From Ignelater luminosus (Eukaryota > Arthropoda > Insecta > Coleoptera > Elateridae), in NCBI GenBank assembly GCA_011009095.1, contig VTPC01002316.1, positions 90,093 through 154,092 of the forward strand: DNA of 64,000 nt, given 5' to 3'. Positions 38,140 to 49,987 of the stretch are shown here, piece by piece (position 1 is the stretch's first letter; each line of letters starts with the position of its first letter). A model generated the notes under the pieces. It saw only the letters and a list, made by a program, of their open reading frames with translations, made no database searches and was not told the DNA's origin. The position numbers and the translations under genes were made by a program.

Positions 38140-40040
38140 TGAAGAATCCAACTAAGATACACATATAGTCTCTTTGACTAATGGACGATAAAGCTGGATT
38201 TGGAGTCACCGCATGGTAAAGAGCGAACCCTGGGTTTGGGTCGCCTGATTAGGAGAGCAAAACTCGATCCTACATCTAGGTTAGTTTTTCCTAAGAAGAT
38301 AGAAAGACATGCAAATACTAGTGGCAGGTAGACTTGAAGAAGGCGAAGTCCGATTTGGAGCCACCGCAGGTGGGCCTAATAAAGATTGTTACCTAACTTT
38401 GGATTACCAACGGTCCCTATGGTGGGCAAAAGTCGATCCTAGATGAGTTTTCATCACTTTCACTTTCTTTTTCTGGTTATCGCTGGTAAGGTGGTTTACT
38501 AACAGCCCGATTTGAAGCCACCACAGATGATATGATAAAGAGGTAAAACCAGTATTTGGACCACCGAAGCTAGCTTGGAAGAGCGCAAACCCCGACCTTA
38601 CACCTAGATAAGCTTTCCCTAAGAAGATAAGAGAGCTTCACAAAATCCATTAGTTTCCAAATAGGTCGAGATAAACGCGTGCTCCCTCTTTCTGGCTATC
38701 GCAGACGAAACTCGATTTGAAGTCACCGTAAATGCCACAGTGAAGGGCAAAGCCTGATAGAAGTAAAAACTCGACCTTATCCCTGGATGACTTTTCCCTA
38801 AGAAGATATTGAGGTATTAAGGTATCGAAATAGAAGCCGAAGGCCAACTTTGATCCACCAAAAGTGGCTTTATGGAAGGTAAATCTCGATCCTACACCTA
38901 AGATAAGCAAGTTTTTTCTAAAAAGATAAAGTCGCCAAGTCTCATTAGGTTTCAAATACGTCGAGAAACACGTACCTTCTCTCTTTCTTTCTATTGGAGA
39001 TAGTCTAATGAAAGGAGAGGCTCGGTTTGGAATCACCGCAGGCATGGTGAAGGTAAATCACGAGTTTGGGCCTCTGGCCATGGCCCGGTTATTGAGTAAA
39101 AGTCGGATTATTCTACACCTAGTTGAATTTGCTGAAAGATAGGGAGAATTGCAAAGTCTGATAGGGAAAATCGCAAAGTTTCACTAGTTTCCGAGAAACA
39201 CTCTTTCTAACTATTTCAGGTCGACTAGTGGTAGACGAATCTCGATTCGAATCACCATAGGTGGTATGGTGAACGGGCAAATCTCGACCCTACACCCGGA
39301 TGAGTTTTCCTTGGGGAAATAGATAAAGATCATTGGAAAGTTTCCAGATCGGGAAGATGCACATACATATATATATCTCTTTCTGGATATTGTTGTCGTT
39401 GTTTGTTTGAGGCTTCAGGTCACGGTTCCCTTGAAACTACTATTTAGCCGAACCCGAGGTTTTTCAACCCCGGTAGTTATTTTTAACGTGCAACTCATTG
39501 TAGTCACATGGGACCCACTGCTTTACATCCTTTTCGGAGAATGGCATCCTTTTTTCAGATCTTTCCGCGCGAAAAATCTCGGGGCCTCGGCAGGTAAACT
39601 AGTAAAAGTCAGTCTGATTTGGAAGACCGCAGGCTGCATGATGAGAAGGAAAACAACTAACTTTTGACCCATCGGAGAACGAGACATGATACTGCACTAA
39701 ATGAGTTCCCTTAAAAAGAAAAAGAGCATCGCAAAGTTTCATTAGTTTCTGACAATCACAGGCGAACTAGAGGAAGGTATGGCGTGGTAAAAGGAAATGA
39801 CTTGAAATTTCATTAGTTTCTAGATCTGCAGAGATACACGCATATTTTCTCTTTCTTACTGACTAAGTCCTTAGTGGAAGGAAAAGTCCAACTTGGAGCC
39901 ACCACAGGTGGCATGGTAAAGGGTGAAGAACGACGAGGCAACCAAAGGTGTTCTGGTGGAAGAGGCAAGGCCCGATCCTACGCCTAAGAAACAAGATAGG
40001 AGAGCATAGTGAAGTTTCATTAGTTTCTAATTAACAAAAT
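38140..40040. repeat. family A degenerate tandem repeat array, copy 2
   Basis: About eight diverged units. Landmarks in each are (1) CGATTTGGAGCCACCGCAGG followed by TGGCATGGTGAAGG, near 38205, 38355, 38508, 38715, 39028, 39243, 39620 and 39892; (2) CGATCCTACACCTAG with CCTAAGAAGATA, near 38265, 38600, 38780, 38890, 39110, 39290, 39700 and 39980; (3) AGTTTCATTAGTTTC; (4) CTCTTTCTGGCTATCGCAGG. Spacing between like landmarks runs from about 120 to 395 bp, so units have gained and lost sequence. The GGACCACCGAAG and TAGCTTGG motifs match the 33.8 kb array. The 131-codon minus-strand frame at 38650-39045 lies within the array and is not a gene. Confidence 0.85.
39419..39593 (+). CDS. candidate exon inside the repeat array
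   Basis: A 175 nt segment is open from its first base and contains FSRTRGFSTPVVIFNVQLIV followed by VTWDPLLYILFGEW. Before it is a good acceptor (a T/G-rich tract ending GGCTTCAG) and after it a strong donor (CGGCAG/GTAAAC). It is GC-rich, unlike the repeat units around it, and interrupts the array. The minus strand is also open for about 41 codons here, so strand is not settled. It may be a host exon, or an insert carrying its own coding remnant. No family is recognised. Confidence 0.3.
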
Positions 40041-43000
40041 CTGACTTGGTATTGCGTAAGGTGAGTTTATGGTCGAGGACCACTTTAGAAATTAATATGG
40101 GGAGGAAGGCTTCTTATATTACATGGAAGACATAAATAGAACTCGAGTTTTTAAGAGTCTACAGAGAAGTGGGCATAAGACTTAATCTTCTACTACGTCA
40201 CAAATTAAACTTTTTGGCAAGCTCTGCCATCAAGAGTTTCCATCTTGGTTTTGCGAAGGATATAGTTGTAGAGATTCGTTTAAACATACTTCTGTATCTT
40301 GGTTAAAGTTGCTTTCCAACTCTACTATATGTTTTGCGTTTGCAAAAACAATATCTAGACAGTGATTGGAAAAGCACAGTATTTAAATTGAGTAAAAAAG
40401 AAAAGAACACCAAAAACACGAGAAGACTAAACCAGGACTGGACAAACGTTCTTGATGGGAGACCAAACGAAGAAAAATTGTACTCGTCCGTTTTACATTC
40501 TATCTCTTGACTAGACTATCAGCTATACTAAATATGTGTTCGTAAACTTAAAGAAAAATTAAGCCCAAGATATGAAACTGTAGATACTCAAAAAACCCAA
40601 TCATCTAAAACACGAAAAAGTTTCTTGATCTTTACGGTTTGCCAAAGTATTAGCCCAGGTTTTAATTATATGAAGATGTTTTGACAGGAGGTAAAACAAT
40701 TTAACCATTTCGGGTCATTCTGAGATTCATACGTTTCATAGAAATTTTGAGTGTAGCGCCATAATTTTGATCGAAGATCAATTCTGAAAACAATTTTCTA
40801 CAAACTTTAATTTAATTATTCTTCAATGCAAATTAATGAATAAAAATGAAACCAAGCCACGTAAATATCGCACCAAGATTATTCGTCTCCATGACAGACT
40901 GACCAAAACCACTGTTTGTCCAATCTAAATGCAGACCTTTTTTGGACAAGATACCGAAAACTATTACTGACAAGTAGAATAATATTTGTTTAAGAGGGCA
41001 CTTCTTTCGGATAAGTACAACGGTAAGACATCTTGGAAACAAATCTAATCTTCCATTTCTGCCTAGTGGCAGAATCTGGAAAAAAAGTCATTATTACTAG
41101 GGAAAAAGTTTTCTCACAACGGATAAGATTGCAAGATGGTGCAGTTATCATTTTATTTTATTTATTATTTTTGGTGGTTGTAGGGAAAAGATTTTCTGTT
41201 TGCTTACAATTACATGATAGACAACAAATTTAAAAGGAATTGGGGGTGATGGTAGAAATAATTAATTAGAAATTAATCTCGCTTGATTTAATCAATTAAC
41301 AGTGATCACAACTTTCTTTCTAGATTGTAAATATTATAAGCTGGAAAAACAAAATAAAAACATTTTAAGGTTAAAAATAATTTTTGTCTAGAAAAGTACT
41401 CACTTTTCAAAAAGGTTTCGCGCCTTGAATTATAAAAAGTCACATATTTTTCCCGTGACTTATTTCCGTTCCCTCTTTTATACACTTTTGGTATAAAAGT
41501 CCAAAAAAATCATGGTATATACCTATATATGAAAAATATATAATAAAATATGATAGTCGTTAATATAAGGCCGTAATGCATATAAACTCAGGAAATGTTG
41601 GAAAAGATAATTCAAGTAAGAATCATAAAAGGCTTTGAAAATCGTAAAGTAAGATCTTTAGTAAGTTGGGCATAAAAATGGGTCCATTTTCCGGAACATA
41701 AATCTATTTATTTGATAAAATATGGCTCACATTCCGGTCTGAGGAATTCAAACTTTTTGAATTGATTTTCAGATCACACATGTGTAAATTTTTGCGGCAG
41801 TGTTATTTAATGCAGACAAGGGGATTGAAAATAATGGCATCTGTTACTATTAAAACAATTTTTATACAACGAACAAGTGATAATGAAAAAGAGGGGAAGT
41901 TCAAAGTTGAACTTTCCTAATACAAAGCTATTAATTAAAAAGTTGCCTGAAAACTGAGATTAAACAAGCAGATAAGTATTAATATTTCACATTTTTATGA
42001 TGAACGGGGATGTATGGGTCGTAAAACAGAAAGTTTTATTTACCGATTCGTTTCAGGAATACGCAGTAAATTAAAAAATTATCAGGTCTTAGCATCTCTG
42101 TTTGGACTTCTTAAGATTATTATGTGTATTTAATGATAGACCCAATGGAAGGCTAATAACTCACGTTTGAAGACGCCAATAATAATCAACGAAAATCTTT
42201 TGAATTAAGCAACGGTCACGAAACACGAAGAAAACACTCGGAAAAGACTCGACAAAGCGAACAAACGAGTTTTGTTGACATTTTTATGATAGATGATACA
42301 TTAACCGCGTTGCAAAAGTTTAATTTATAACAAATCCATTCTCCTACGCGCCAAGACTTAAATGCATAACAAAAACATTATTACAACTCGCGCCCATGTG
42401 ACGCCATTTTACCATTTATATTCATTAAAATACTAAGCTGCAAAACCCATTGCGAAACGTCTAGGTTTTGATAAATGCTACGTTTTTAATCTGCTTAGTA
42501 TGCAGAAAGTAAAATGGCATAACCGCAATATGCTCGGCAATTACATTTTATTGGTCAATGCTTTTGTTCAAATAACACATTGTTTCGGCCGTTTATTAAA
42601 CTGAAAACGAGATTTATTTAAATTAGACCGCGTGTCTGATTTTCCCATTTCGAATTAACTCGAAAACGCGTTTTCATATCTAAAAATGTGTGCCGCAGGA
42701 AATTGCTGAAAATTACCTTTTAAATGCTTTTTCATTTTCCGAGAATGGCCTAATACGAATATGTTATATTTAATACATTTTTCAAGTTAAAAAGTGAAAT
42801 AGACTTTTTTTCTCGCAACAACCAAATTGAGTTACTCCACAACCAGTTCATTGTAGTGTTGAAAACCTTGATTTTTAAATGAATAGAAATTTTACTAATA
42901 AATTACAAAGGGTTTCAAGGATAAGGAAAGAAAGAAACCCTTTTTAGGGTTATTTCTGTGTTAGGCTATTCTAAAATCTGATTTTATCAATTTAAAAATA

Positions 43001-44199
43001 GAATTAAAAAATCTTTTGAGGGTATAAATTACGGCTGATATCAAGATTTTAATTTTTTAATTCTTCCTTTTAGACGAGTAGAACAAGATTCTAAAAATGT
43101 AAAACACAAAATGTAAAGTTAAACGAATTCAAACGTATTGGAAAGCAAGATGCATACATGGTGTCTAAGTTACCGTTATGTGAACCTGCCTACTTGTATT
43201 ATGCATCTTTTAAAAAAAAAGCCCGTAAAGTAAATTCGAACGGTTCATGCTCAGTTTGACGTCCCAATTCACTGACGTCTTGTATCTCCTCGTCCTTCGC
43301 ACTCTTATTTCTGATTTATACCCGCAAATTTACACTTTAAAATATTAACAGGAACCTTTGCTATTTTTGATTTTAGCGAGTCATACCGGAAATAAAAGAA
43401 TGTGACCAGCTCAATTTCAATAAATGAGAATTTTAATGAAATCTTGATGTTCTGAAGTGTCAACTTAGTTCCCAGATCTAAATAGCAATGTTAGCAAGGT
43501 TAACTATTTCTGGAATAAATTTAATATAAAAATTTAAACAAGAAAATTGCAGGAGCGTATTAAAAACGATTGTTTGAATAAAACATTCTTCACTAACGAA
43601 AACATTTCATTTTCCATAAACAAAACTTCCAACGCTACAGTTTTGAAAATTTCCATTTTCACAAAGAATTTTATTCCACACTAACAATTGTTAGAAGTAA
43701 ATGAAGTGCTAGACCAGGTAATTCCCACTGCAGTATTTACTTTTATGAAATAATAATTAAACGACCATTCAAATTTCGTTTACAGCAACACTTACTTTAT
43801 CATTATTTAGGTCATTTGAGCTTCCTAAATCCTGAGCTTTACACAAATTAAGCTTTGGTTAAGAGGACACCAACAAATTTTCCTGGCCACCTTAGTACCA
43901 CTAAGAAACTCGGTTCATCATTTCGGTCCAAACAATTGCAGGATTCAATATTCATTTTTTGTCAGAAATCAGTGGGTATCAGCAGTGAGGACAATTAGCA
44001 AAACGGTATTCCTGAACACCAAGGAATTTTCTGATGGCAACGGTAAAAAGCAGAAAAGAATCTGCTGATAAGATCATCTCGGCTCTTTTGACTTAACTCC
44101 TAGAGACTTGTGATTATCTCTAAAATCATTAGCTCAGAAGAACAAAATGCATTAATGACAAGATGACTAATGACAGACACAAAAATTTCTTGATTTTGC
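40041..44199. other. AT-rich stretch, no gene seen
   Basis: A good plus-strand donor (GCGTAAG/GTGAGT near 40061) follows the array directly but has only a short AT-rich candidate exon. The rest is AT-rich. No gene or mobile element was supported. Confidence 0.4.
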
Positions 44200-45550
44200 T
44201 TACATTCTTAGAAATCACCAAGATCGATTTAGTTGCTTTCGGCTTCCAAGGTTTTAAAATTTTCAGGATTCGAACCGATCATTCTCCAAACCTACTTGGT
44301 GTATGAAGACCGTTTTGAATATTGACTGAAATGGATAATCTTGAAAGCCAATCTAACATGTAGTACAATATAAAAACAGATGCAATTGTTTTCGATTTTC
44401 AAGAATTTCAAATTCTCAGAAATAGCCAACTTTAAGAATCTGGATTGAATGTACTTGGTGTTTAATGTTCGTCTTGTATTTTGACTGAAATGAGGATTTT
44501 CAGATATCTGCATACTATCATCCAAATGGGCGCAGTTGTTTCCGACTCCCAAGAATTCTAAATTCTCAAAAATAGCTAATTTTCGGAATTTGAATTGAAG
44601 GTAGTTAGTGGCTAGAGTCTGTCTTGAAGTTTGACTTCGATATTCAAGATTTTCAAGTCCTCAGATATAGTCAACTTTCGGAATTTGGATGGATTATTCT
44701 TGCGATTCTACTTGGTATGGTGATGTCCAACTTGAATTTCGACTGAAATGGAGCTTCTTGAAGACCAACTAAACATATTATAATATTCGGAAACAGTCTA
44801 CTTTCGAGATTTGGATCAATTAGTCTCTGAAACCTACTTGGTGCCAAAAATCCGTCTTGGAACTGAAATAAGGATTCTTGAAGCTCAACTCAACATGTGC
44901 TATAATACAATTGAAATAAATTCAGTTGCTTTCAACTTTCCAAGTTTTCGAATTCTCAAACATAGTGAACTTTTGAGATTTTGATTGATGATTCATCTTG
45001 GATCTTGAGTAAAATTGGGATTTTCTAAAGCCAACACAACGAAGTAGATTCAGTCGTTTCGACTTCCAAGAAGTTACATTTCTCAAAAATGTCCAGGCTT
45101 TCAAATTTGAATTGGTAGCCGACGAACGCACTTCGTGTTGAAAATTCATTTTGAATCTTCTTTGACATATCTATCTAAATTGATTCAGTTGTTTCCGATT
45201 TTCATGAATTTTAAATTTGTCAAAATAGTTTCTTTCGGAAATTGGTTTCTTCTCTTCTACTAGGGTTTTGATCAAAAAATGTTGTTTCCCGTTACCATGA
45301 ATTTGATTCTTGGATATCATTTATAATGGTACCAATAATCTAAATCCATTGAGTTGTTTTCGATTTCCATGAATTTCTAATTTTGCAAAACCGTGATCTT
45401 TCGAAAATTCATTTTTCCTGTCCTATCTCGATTCTGGCCGAAACAGGGATTCTTGGAGACCATCTAGAATGTACAAGGTATCAAGATATGTCTAGTCGTT
45501 TTCGATTTCCATGCATTCAAAATTTTCAAAAACAGTTGCTATGTGGGTTC
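44200..45550. repeat. family B degenerate tandem repeat array
   Basis: Nine or ten diverged units with a period near 130-165 bp. The core is CGATTTCCAAGAATTTCAAA followed by TTCTCAAAAATAGCCAACTTTCGGAATTTGG, seen near 44240, 44390, 44540, 44635, 44930, 45059, 45196, 45358 and 45500. A second core, CTACTTGGTG with GTCTTGAATTTTGACTGAAA and AACATGTACTATAATA, lies between them in the first five units. It shares no clear sequence with family A. Short frames within it (44292-44552, 44922-45149) reflect the repeat and are not called as genes. Confidence 0.85.
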
Positions 45551-47081
45551 AAAAAGAAAGTAAAACTCATCTCATGTTGACTTAAAAGCTAGTAAAGAAA
45601 ACCTTTTGAACCAACAGAGAATTTCAGCTGATATTGGAAAGGGATGCCAGGAAAAATATTCAGTGAAAAAATTATCGAGTACTTAATGCCAAAACTATCC
45701 TTTGTGACACTTGTTTGGTGATGAGGGCCTTTCAAAGAATTCTTCTGTATTCGAATTCAGGTAATCTCTATCTATATAAAACTAAGCTATCCAGAGATTT
45801 AGTAAAGACTTTGAAGTTACTGCAATGTCTCATCAAGATGATTAATTCTGAATTGAAAGTATCGGTAAATAAAGATATGGTCGTGCCAACAACTCTTTTT
45901 GCATTAAAAAAAATTCAATTCTCAATTTTTGTAATCGATGTAGATGCAACGAATTTGGGCAACCTACAGCTTACAAAGGGGTGAATTGCAAATCAGAATG
46001 ATTCTAACTTCCAGTGTTGTAAGATAAAGTTTAAAGAACTACCATAGCTTTATATATGTAAATGCTCGGGTTTTTAAGCGCATCCTGTTTACTATATCAA
46101 AGTTAATTAGCTTCTTCATTAATGATCGTATGACACAAAAAGTTAACATCACATTCTAGAAAACAAAATAATAGAAGACGACAATCCAGACAAGAAAAGT
46201 ATTTACACATCACATCCACCATAGGAAACTTTTAATTTGTTTATGCAAATGCCGGAAGTTCTTTTAGTTATTCTTCTTTAGACTTTTGCTGATCAAGTTT
46301 TATTATTACGTGTTTCACACAAGAAAACAAAATCCTACTATCCCTATCTGAAACTTTCAAAACTATTTAAAATTCTGCCTATACTACACGTTTCTGGGTT
46401 GTCGAATGGGAGGGGACAATGAAGTCGTGATTTGAGAGTTACAACCATAAAAAAAAGGCAAATCACTTCTTGTATACTTGATACAATTCTTTTTGTTTCT
46501 TTCTTTTTTGTTTCTATCTCAATTACAGTAAGATTTATTTAGTACTAAAATGAAGACGTACAACAAAAATGAAAACAACAATAAGAACAGTGCAAACCGA
46601 GCTCGACTTTACGCTAATTTGTCAAAAAAATAGAATTAGGTAATTTATTTTTCCGGTTTACCGCATTTCGCTTAATTACGGTGCAGAGAATTTAAATTTT
46701 TAGGGGACTAGAAGTAAAATCAAGTTCATCAAGTTTTATTCATTCAAATCCCGGTTCGTTGACTTTAGGAAAACTTTCATTTTACAAGGAAGAAAAACCT
46801 TTTAACTTATTATAAACGTAACAACAGGATTTTTAATTTGGGATTTATTTAATTTTATATTTATATTTTTTATTTGCATTTAATTTTCTCGAAGAGCTAC
46901 AAACGTAGGGAGGAAATGTCTTATATCCAAGAAAATGTTAGCAAATTTAAAACAAAAGTTACTTTTGAAGGATGTCATATAAAGCAATTGAGCATTTTCT
47001 CTCCCGGTTCTTCTTCCTATTGCGTCCCTCGGGCAATGCCTCACTTCCCTAGTCTAGTCCCTAATCATCCTGTAAATTTAC
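45551..47081. other. AT-rich stretch, no gene seen
   Basis: An 89-codon frame (45715-45984) has no recognised motif. The rest is AT-rich. Confidence 0.4.
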
Positions 47082-47167
47082 CTGACAAACTGTCGGGAAA
47101 CTTTCGCATTGTCCCCATATTCGTCAATAAAGCTGTCAGTTTAGTTAGTCCGCGCTCATCTTCTTCA
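47082..47167 (-). CDS. candidate 86 nt internal exon
   Basis: On the minus strand a T-rich acceptor (TTATTTATTAATGCAG) is followed by an 86 nt open segment and a strong donor (TTTGTCAG/GTAAAT). The frame reads EEDERGLTKLTALLTNMGTM and then RKFPDSLS. The patch is richer in GC than its flanks. A plus-strand frame of 100 codons (46874-47176) overlaps it, so strand is not certain. It needs a preceding exon that supplies 2 nt of a codon; the first-exon candidate at 52.9 kb supplies 1 nt, so they cannot join directly. The product is unknown. Confidence 0.3.
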
Positions 47168-47578
47168 CTGCATTAATAAATAATAATCCGGTCGATCAAT
47201 GCGTGTAACTTATAAGACTATTTTATTTAGTACCGCTGACGCTGTCACAAGTATACCAACAATAAAAATAAATAAAAGTTTTTCTTTCCATTTAGAAAAT
47301 AAGAATTCCACGGTCTTATTCTGATTGGCAGTTCAAGGTCCGAGTTAATAAATTCTAACTTTTACTATTGGCAAACCTTCAGTTTACGATTATAGACAGC
47401 TCGTACACATTCTCTTTAAACGAGAGCTAGCTGTCTCATTGTTTTATTAGCGTGCTCTTTTATTTGTTTTTTTTTCTGAGCTCGTCTGCAGGAGAAAGAA
47501 CAAACAAACTAACCAACCACTACGGCGTAACTTTCAAAGTACTCTAGTTATGGTTCTGTGGATGATGCACATTATGCT

Positions 47579-49985
47579 GTAAGCCCTGAGCGAATGCTAA
47601 TGGCTAAATTCCTACTTTCGAGTCAAAAATAACCCTCTTAAACTAGCGGAAGTGGAGAAGCAACAGCAATTACGTTTAAAGTTATAGTTAGTGGGCATGT
47701 TCCCTCTGCAAAACGTGCATTTAGTAGAATTTATCTTCGAGCAGATATTGCTGAAATGCTTTTAAACAGTTTTCAAACGAACATCACTAAAAATATTCAC
47801 TTAAAACATTTTACAGACGCACGCATGCAGCAGAAGGGACCGTATGTTGTTACTAAAGTCAATTTATACTCAAACGTAATATCCGCATACACACACTACA
47901 TAACGTAACAGCCTTGATATTTGCCACAATTTATGGATAAGTCAAGACCTACGAAATGGAACACGTTCTAGTCTTCAACCAAATTCTAAGCCCAATAGAT
48001 AAATCAACTGCCACCAGTTTATAACTTATTCCTTTAGTTTGTATGTTTGTCGGCATGCCAGAAACAGCTGACCTAAAAGGGGGGAAAATTTCAAAATTGT
48101 CCGAGGAAATCGAGAACAATAAAAATAAACAGCACGTTCTATTCGAAAATTACTAATTTGTGTGGGATTGTTTATCCGGAAAACGTGATTTATATTATAA
48201 TCGTGGCATCAGCTGCAGCTCTTTCAAAAGTTCTCTCTTCAAGTTTCAAACGTTCAAAGCTTTCCGGGGGATGATCTTATAGTGTGTATGTGTCTCTGAT
48301 TTCGAAAGTTCTGCCAATTAAGCTGGAAACTTGCACTGGTTTCGGTAACGTTTCTTTGGAACTTATTAAAAGTAAACTTGTGTTAAAGATGTGTTGATAG
48401 GGAGACATCTAGTTACTACAAGGAAAAGCCGAAGAGTAAATTAACTTTCGAGATATTATAAATCAAATGCGACAAATATAATTGGTTATGCCTTATTTTT
48501 TCAATTAAGGTTTGGTTTTTAACTTTCTTAATACGATTCTTGAGGATTTGTTTTCTCGTTTTTCTTAAACTTCTCTGAATGCAACCGAATTCAACTTAAC
48601 TTATTTCAGTTTTCAGTGTTTGTTATCCTAATTAAAAGAAGCTGAACGAAGATTGCAAGAACTTGATTGCGAGCGTCTCTTATTTAATTTTGTTCTTTTT
48701 TTTAATCCGCGTTTATGTAATTATGTAATAAAAACAAAATTAATTAAAAGAAGATTAATGTAATAAACACATACGTAAAACTTTGTGTACGTTACAGTTT
48801 TAACCACGCCGTTACAATAGCATAAACCTCACAAAACATTAATTTAACCAGCAATATTTACCCCTGAAAATATGTGTGTTAATAAATTAATATTCCGAGC
48901 ATGATGGTAGAAATTTGCCGCAGCCTCCTTTTTGCTATATTACATTCGAATAGAACAATCTGCAAGTTGTAAAATCGTGTAATCTTACGTATTTTCATGT
49001 TTGGTTTAAAGCTTTAAGAAAATATTTACCTGGCATTCTTGTTAAACCTGAATATATAACGTATATATAAGCATTGAAATTTCGGGAATGCCATTAAATT
49101 TATAAACAACCGAAACTACTGAATATGCATGATAATAAAATCCAGAAGGATAAATGAAATAAATTTTAGGGAATTTCAAGCTATAAACTATACATTTAAG
49201 TTGTATAAAAAAAGCCCTAAAAAGATCATTTCGTTTTTATGAAACATGCAGTATATATAGAGTACGTATATAAAAAAGAGAACATGGTTGTTTTTATTTT
49301 TATTATTTCTGATATCCCAATAGGACTTAAAATGATGAATCACCATCATCGCACCAAATAAAACCATATATAGGTCAAAAAATAGTTACATTCAATGTTT
49401 TGTAGACTGGCATCAGTAAATTGCAGGCAAGTGAGAAAAAACAGTAGAGCAGGGGAATTAAATGCTTCACAATGTTTTATATTTACATATCCATTGAATT
49501 GCAGGAATGAAAAAGTTTTTATTGCGCTTTCAGGACTATTTTTATGTTTTAGAAAGGAAATTATTTTTCATTATTCGTATTAAAAAGAAAATGAATAAAA
49601 AATTTTGTTTCAACATTAAAGATAGTGTTTCATAAATTGAAATAACAAAATTTCTCTTTTGTTATTGCTTTTAGAATTTGAAATGTATACATAAAGATCG
49701 TCATCTCATCTTCAATACTATTCATATCGCTACTATAAGTACTTCCTGGAGTAACAAGATTTGTTTTTCCATTTTCTCAGAAACAAAAAATATAAAATAA
49801 GTTTACATGAGTTTCAGATGTTGATGGTAAGAAAATATTGCGACAGAGCTTACTTATCTATTTAAAAAAGTACAAGAATAAAGGGCAGACGTTTCTCAAA
49901 GTAAAATTTGATAACGAGAAATTTTTTAATAGAAATGCCAATACCAATGACACACAACGTAACGATACCGTTAATCACTACTGTT
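47579..49985. other. AT-rich stretch, no gene seen
   Basis: No supported gene between the 47 kb candidate exons and the Tc1/mariner element. The open frame starting at 49838 belongs partly to flanking DNA and runs into the transposase frame by chance. Confidence 0.4.
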
Positions 49986-49987
49986 TA

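Noticed and set aside
38650..39045. 131-codon minus-strand open frame
   Set aside because: It lies wholly inside the family A tandem array and reads across repeat units; it is a by-product of the repeat.
44268..44282. Possible tRNA T-loop (GGTTCGAATCC on the minus strand)
   Set aside because: The flanking bases do not pair to form a T stem and no other arms were found. It is part of the family B array region.
33820..45550. Tandem repeats considered as CRISPR arrays
   Set aside because: The units are long, diverged and without regular unique spacers, and the genome is eukaryotic.
43860..45720. Inverted ends around the family B array (GGCCAGGAAAAT against TGCCAGGAAAAAT)
   Set aside because: Similarity stops after about 10 bp and no target duplication was seen.
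46874..47176. 100-codon plus-strand open frame
   Set aside because: It has no motif and begins in AT-rich sequence. The splice signals in its GC-rich part favour the minus strand.
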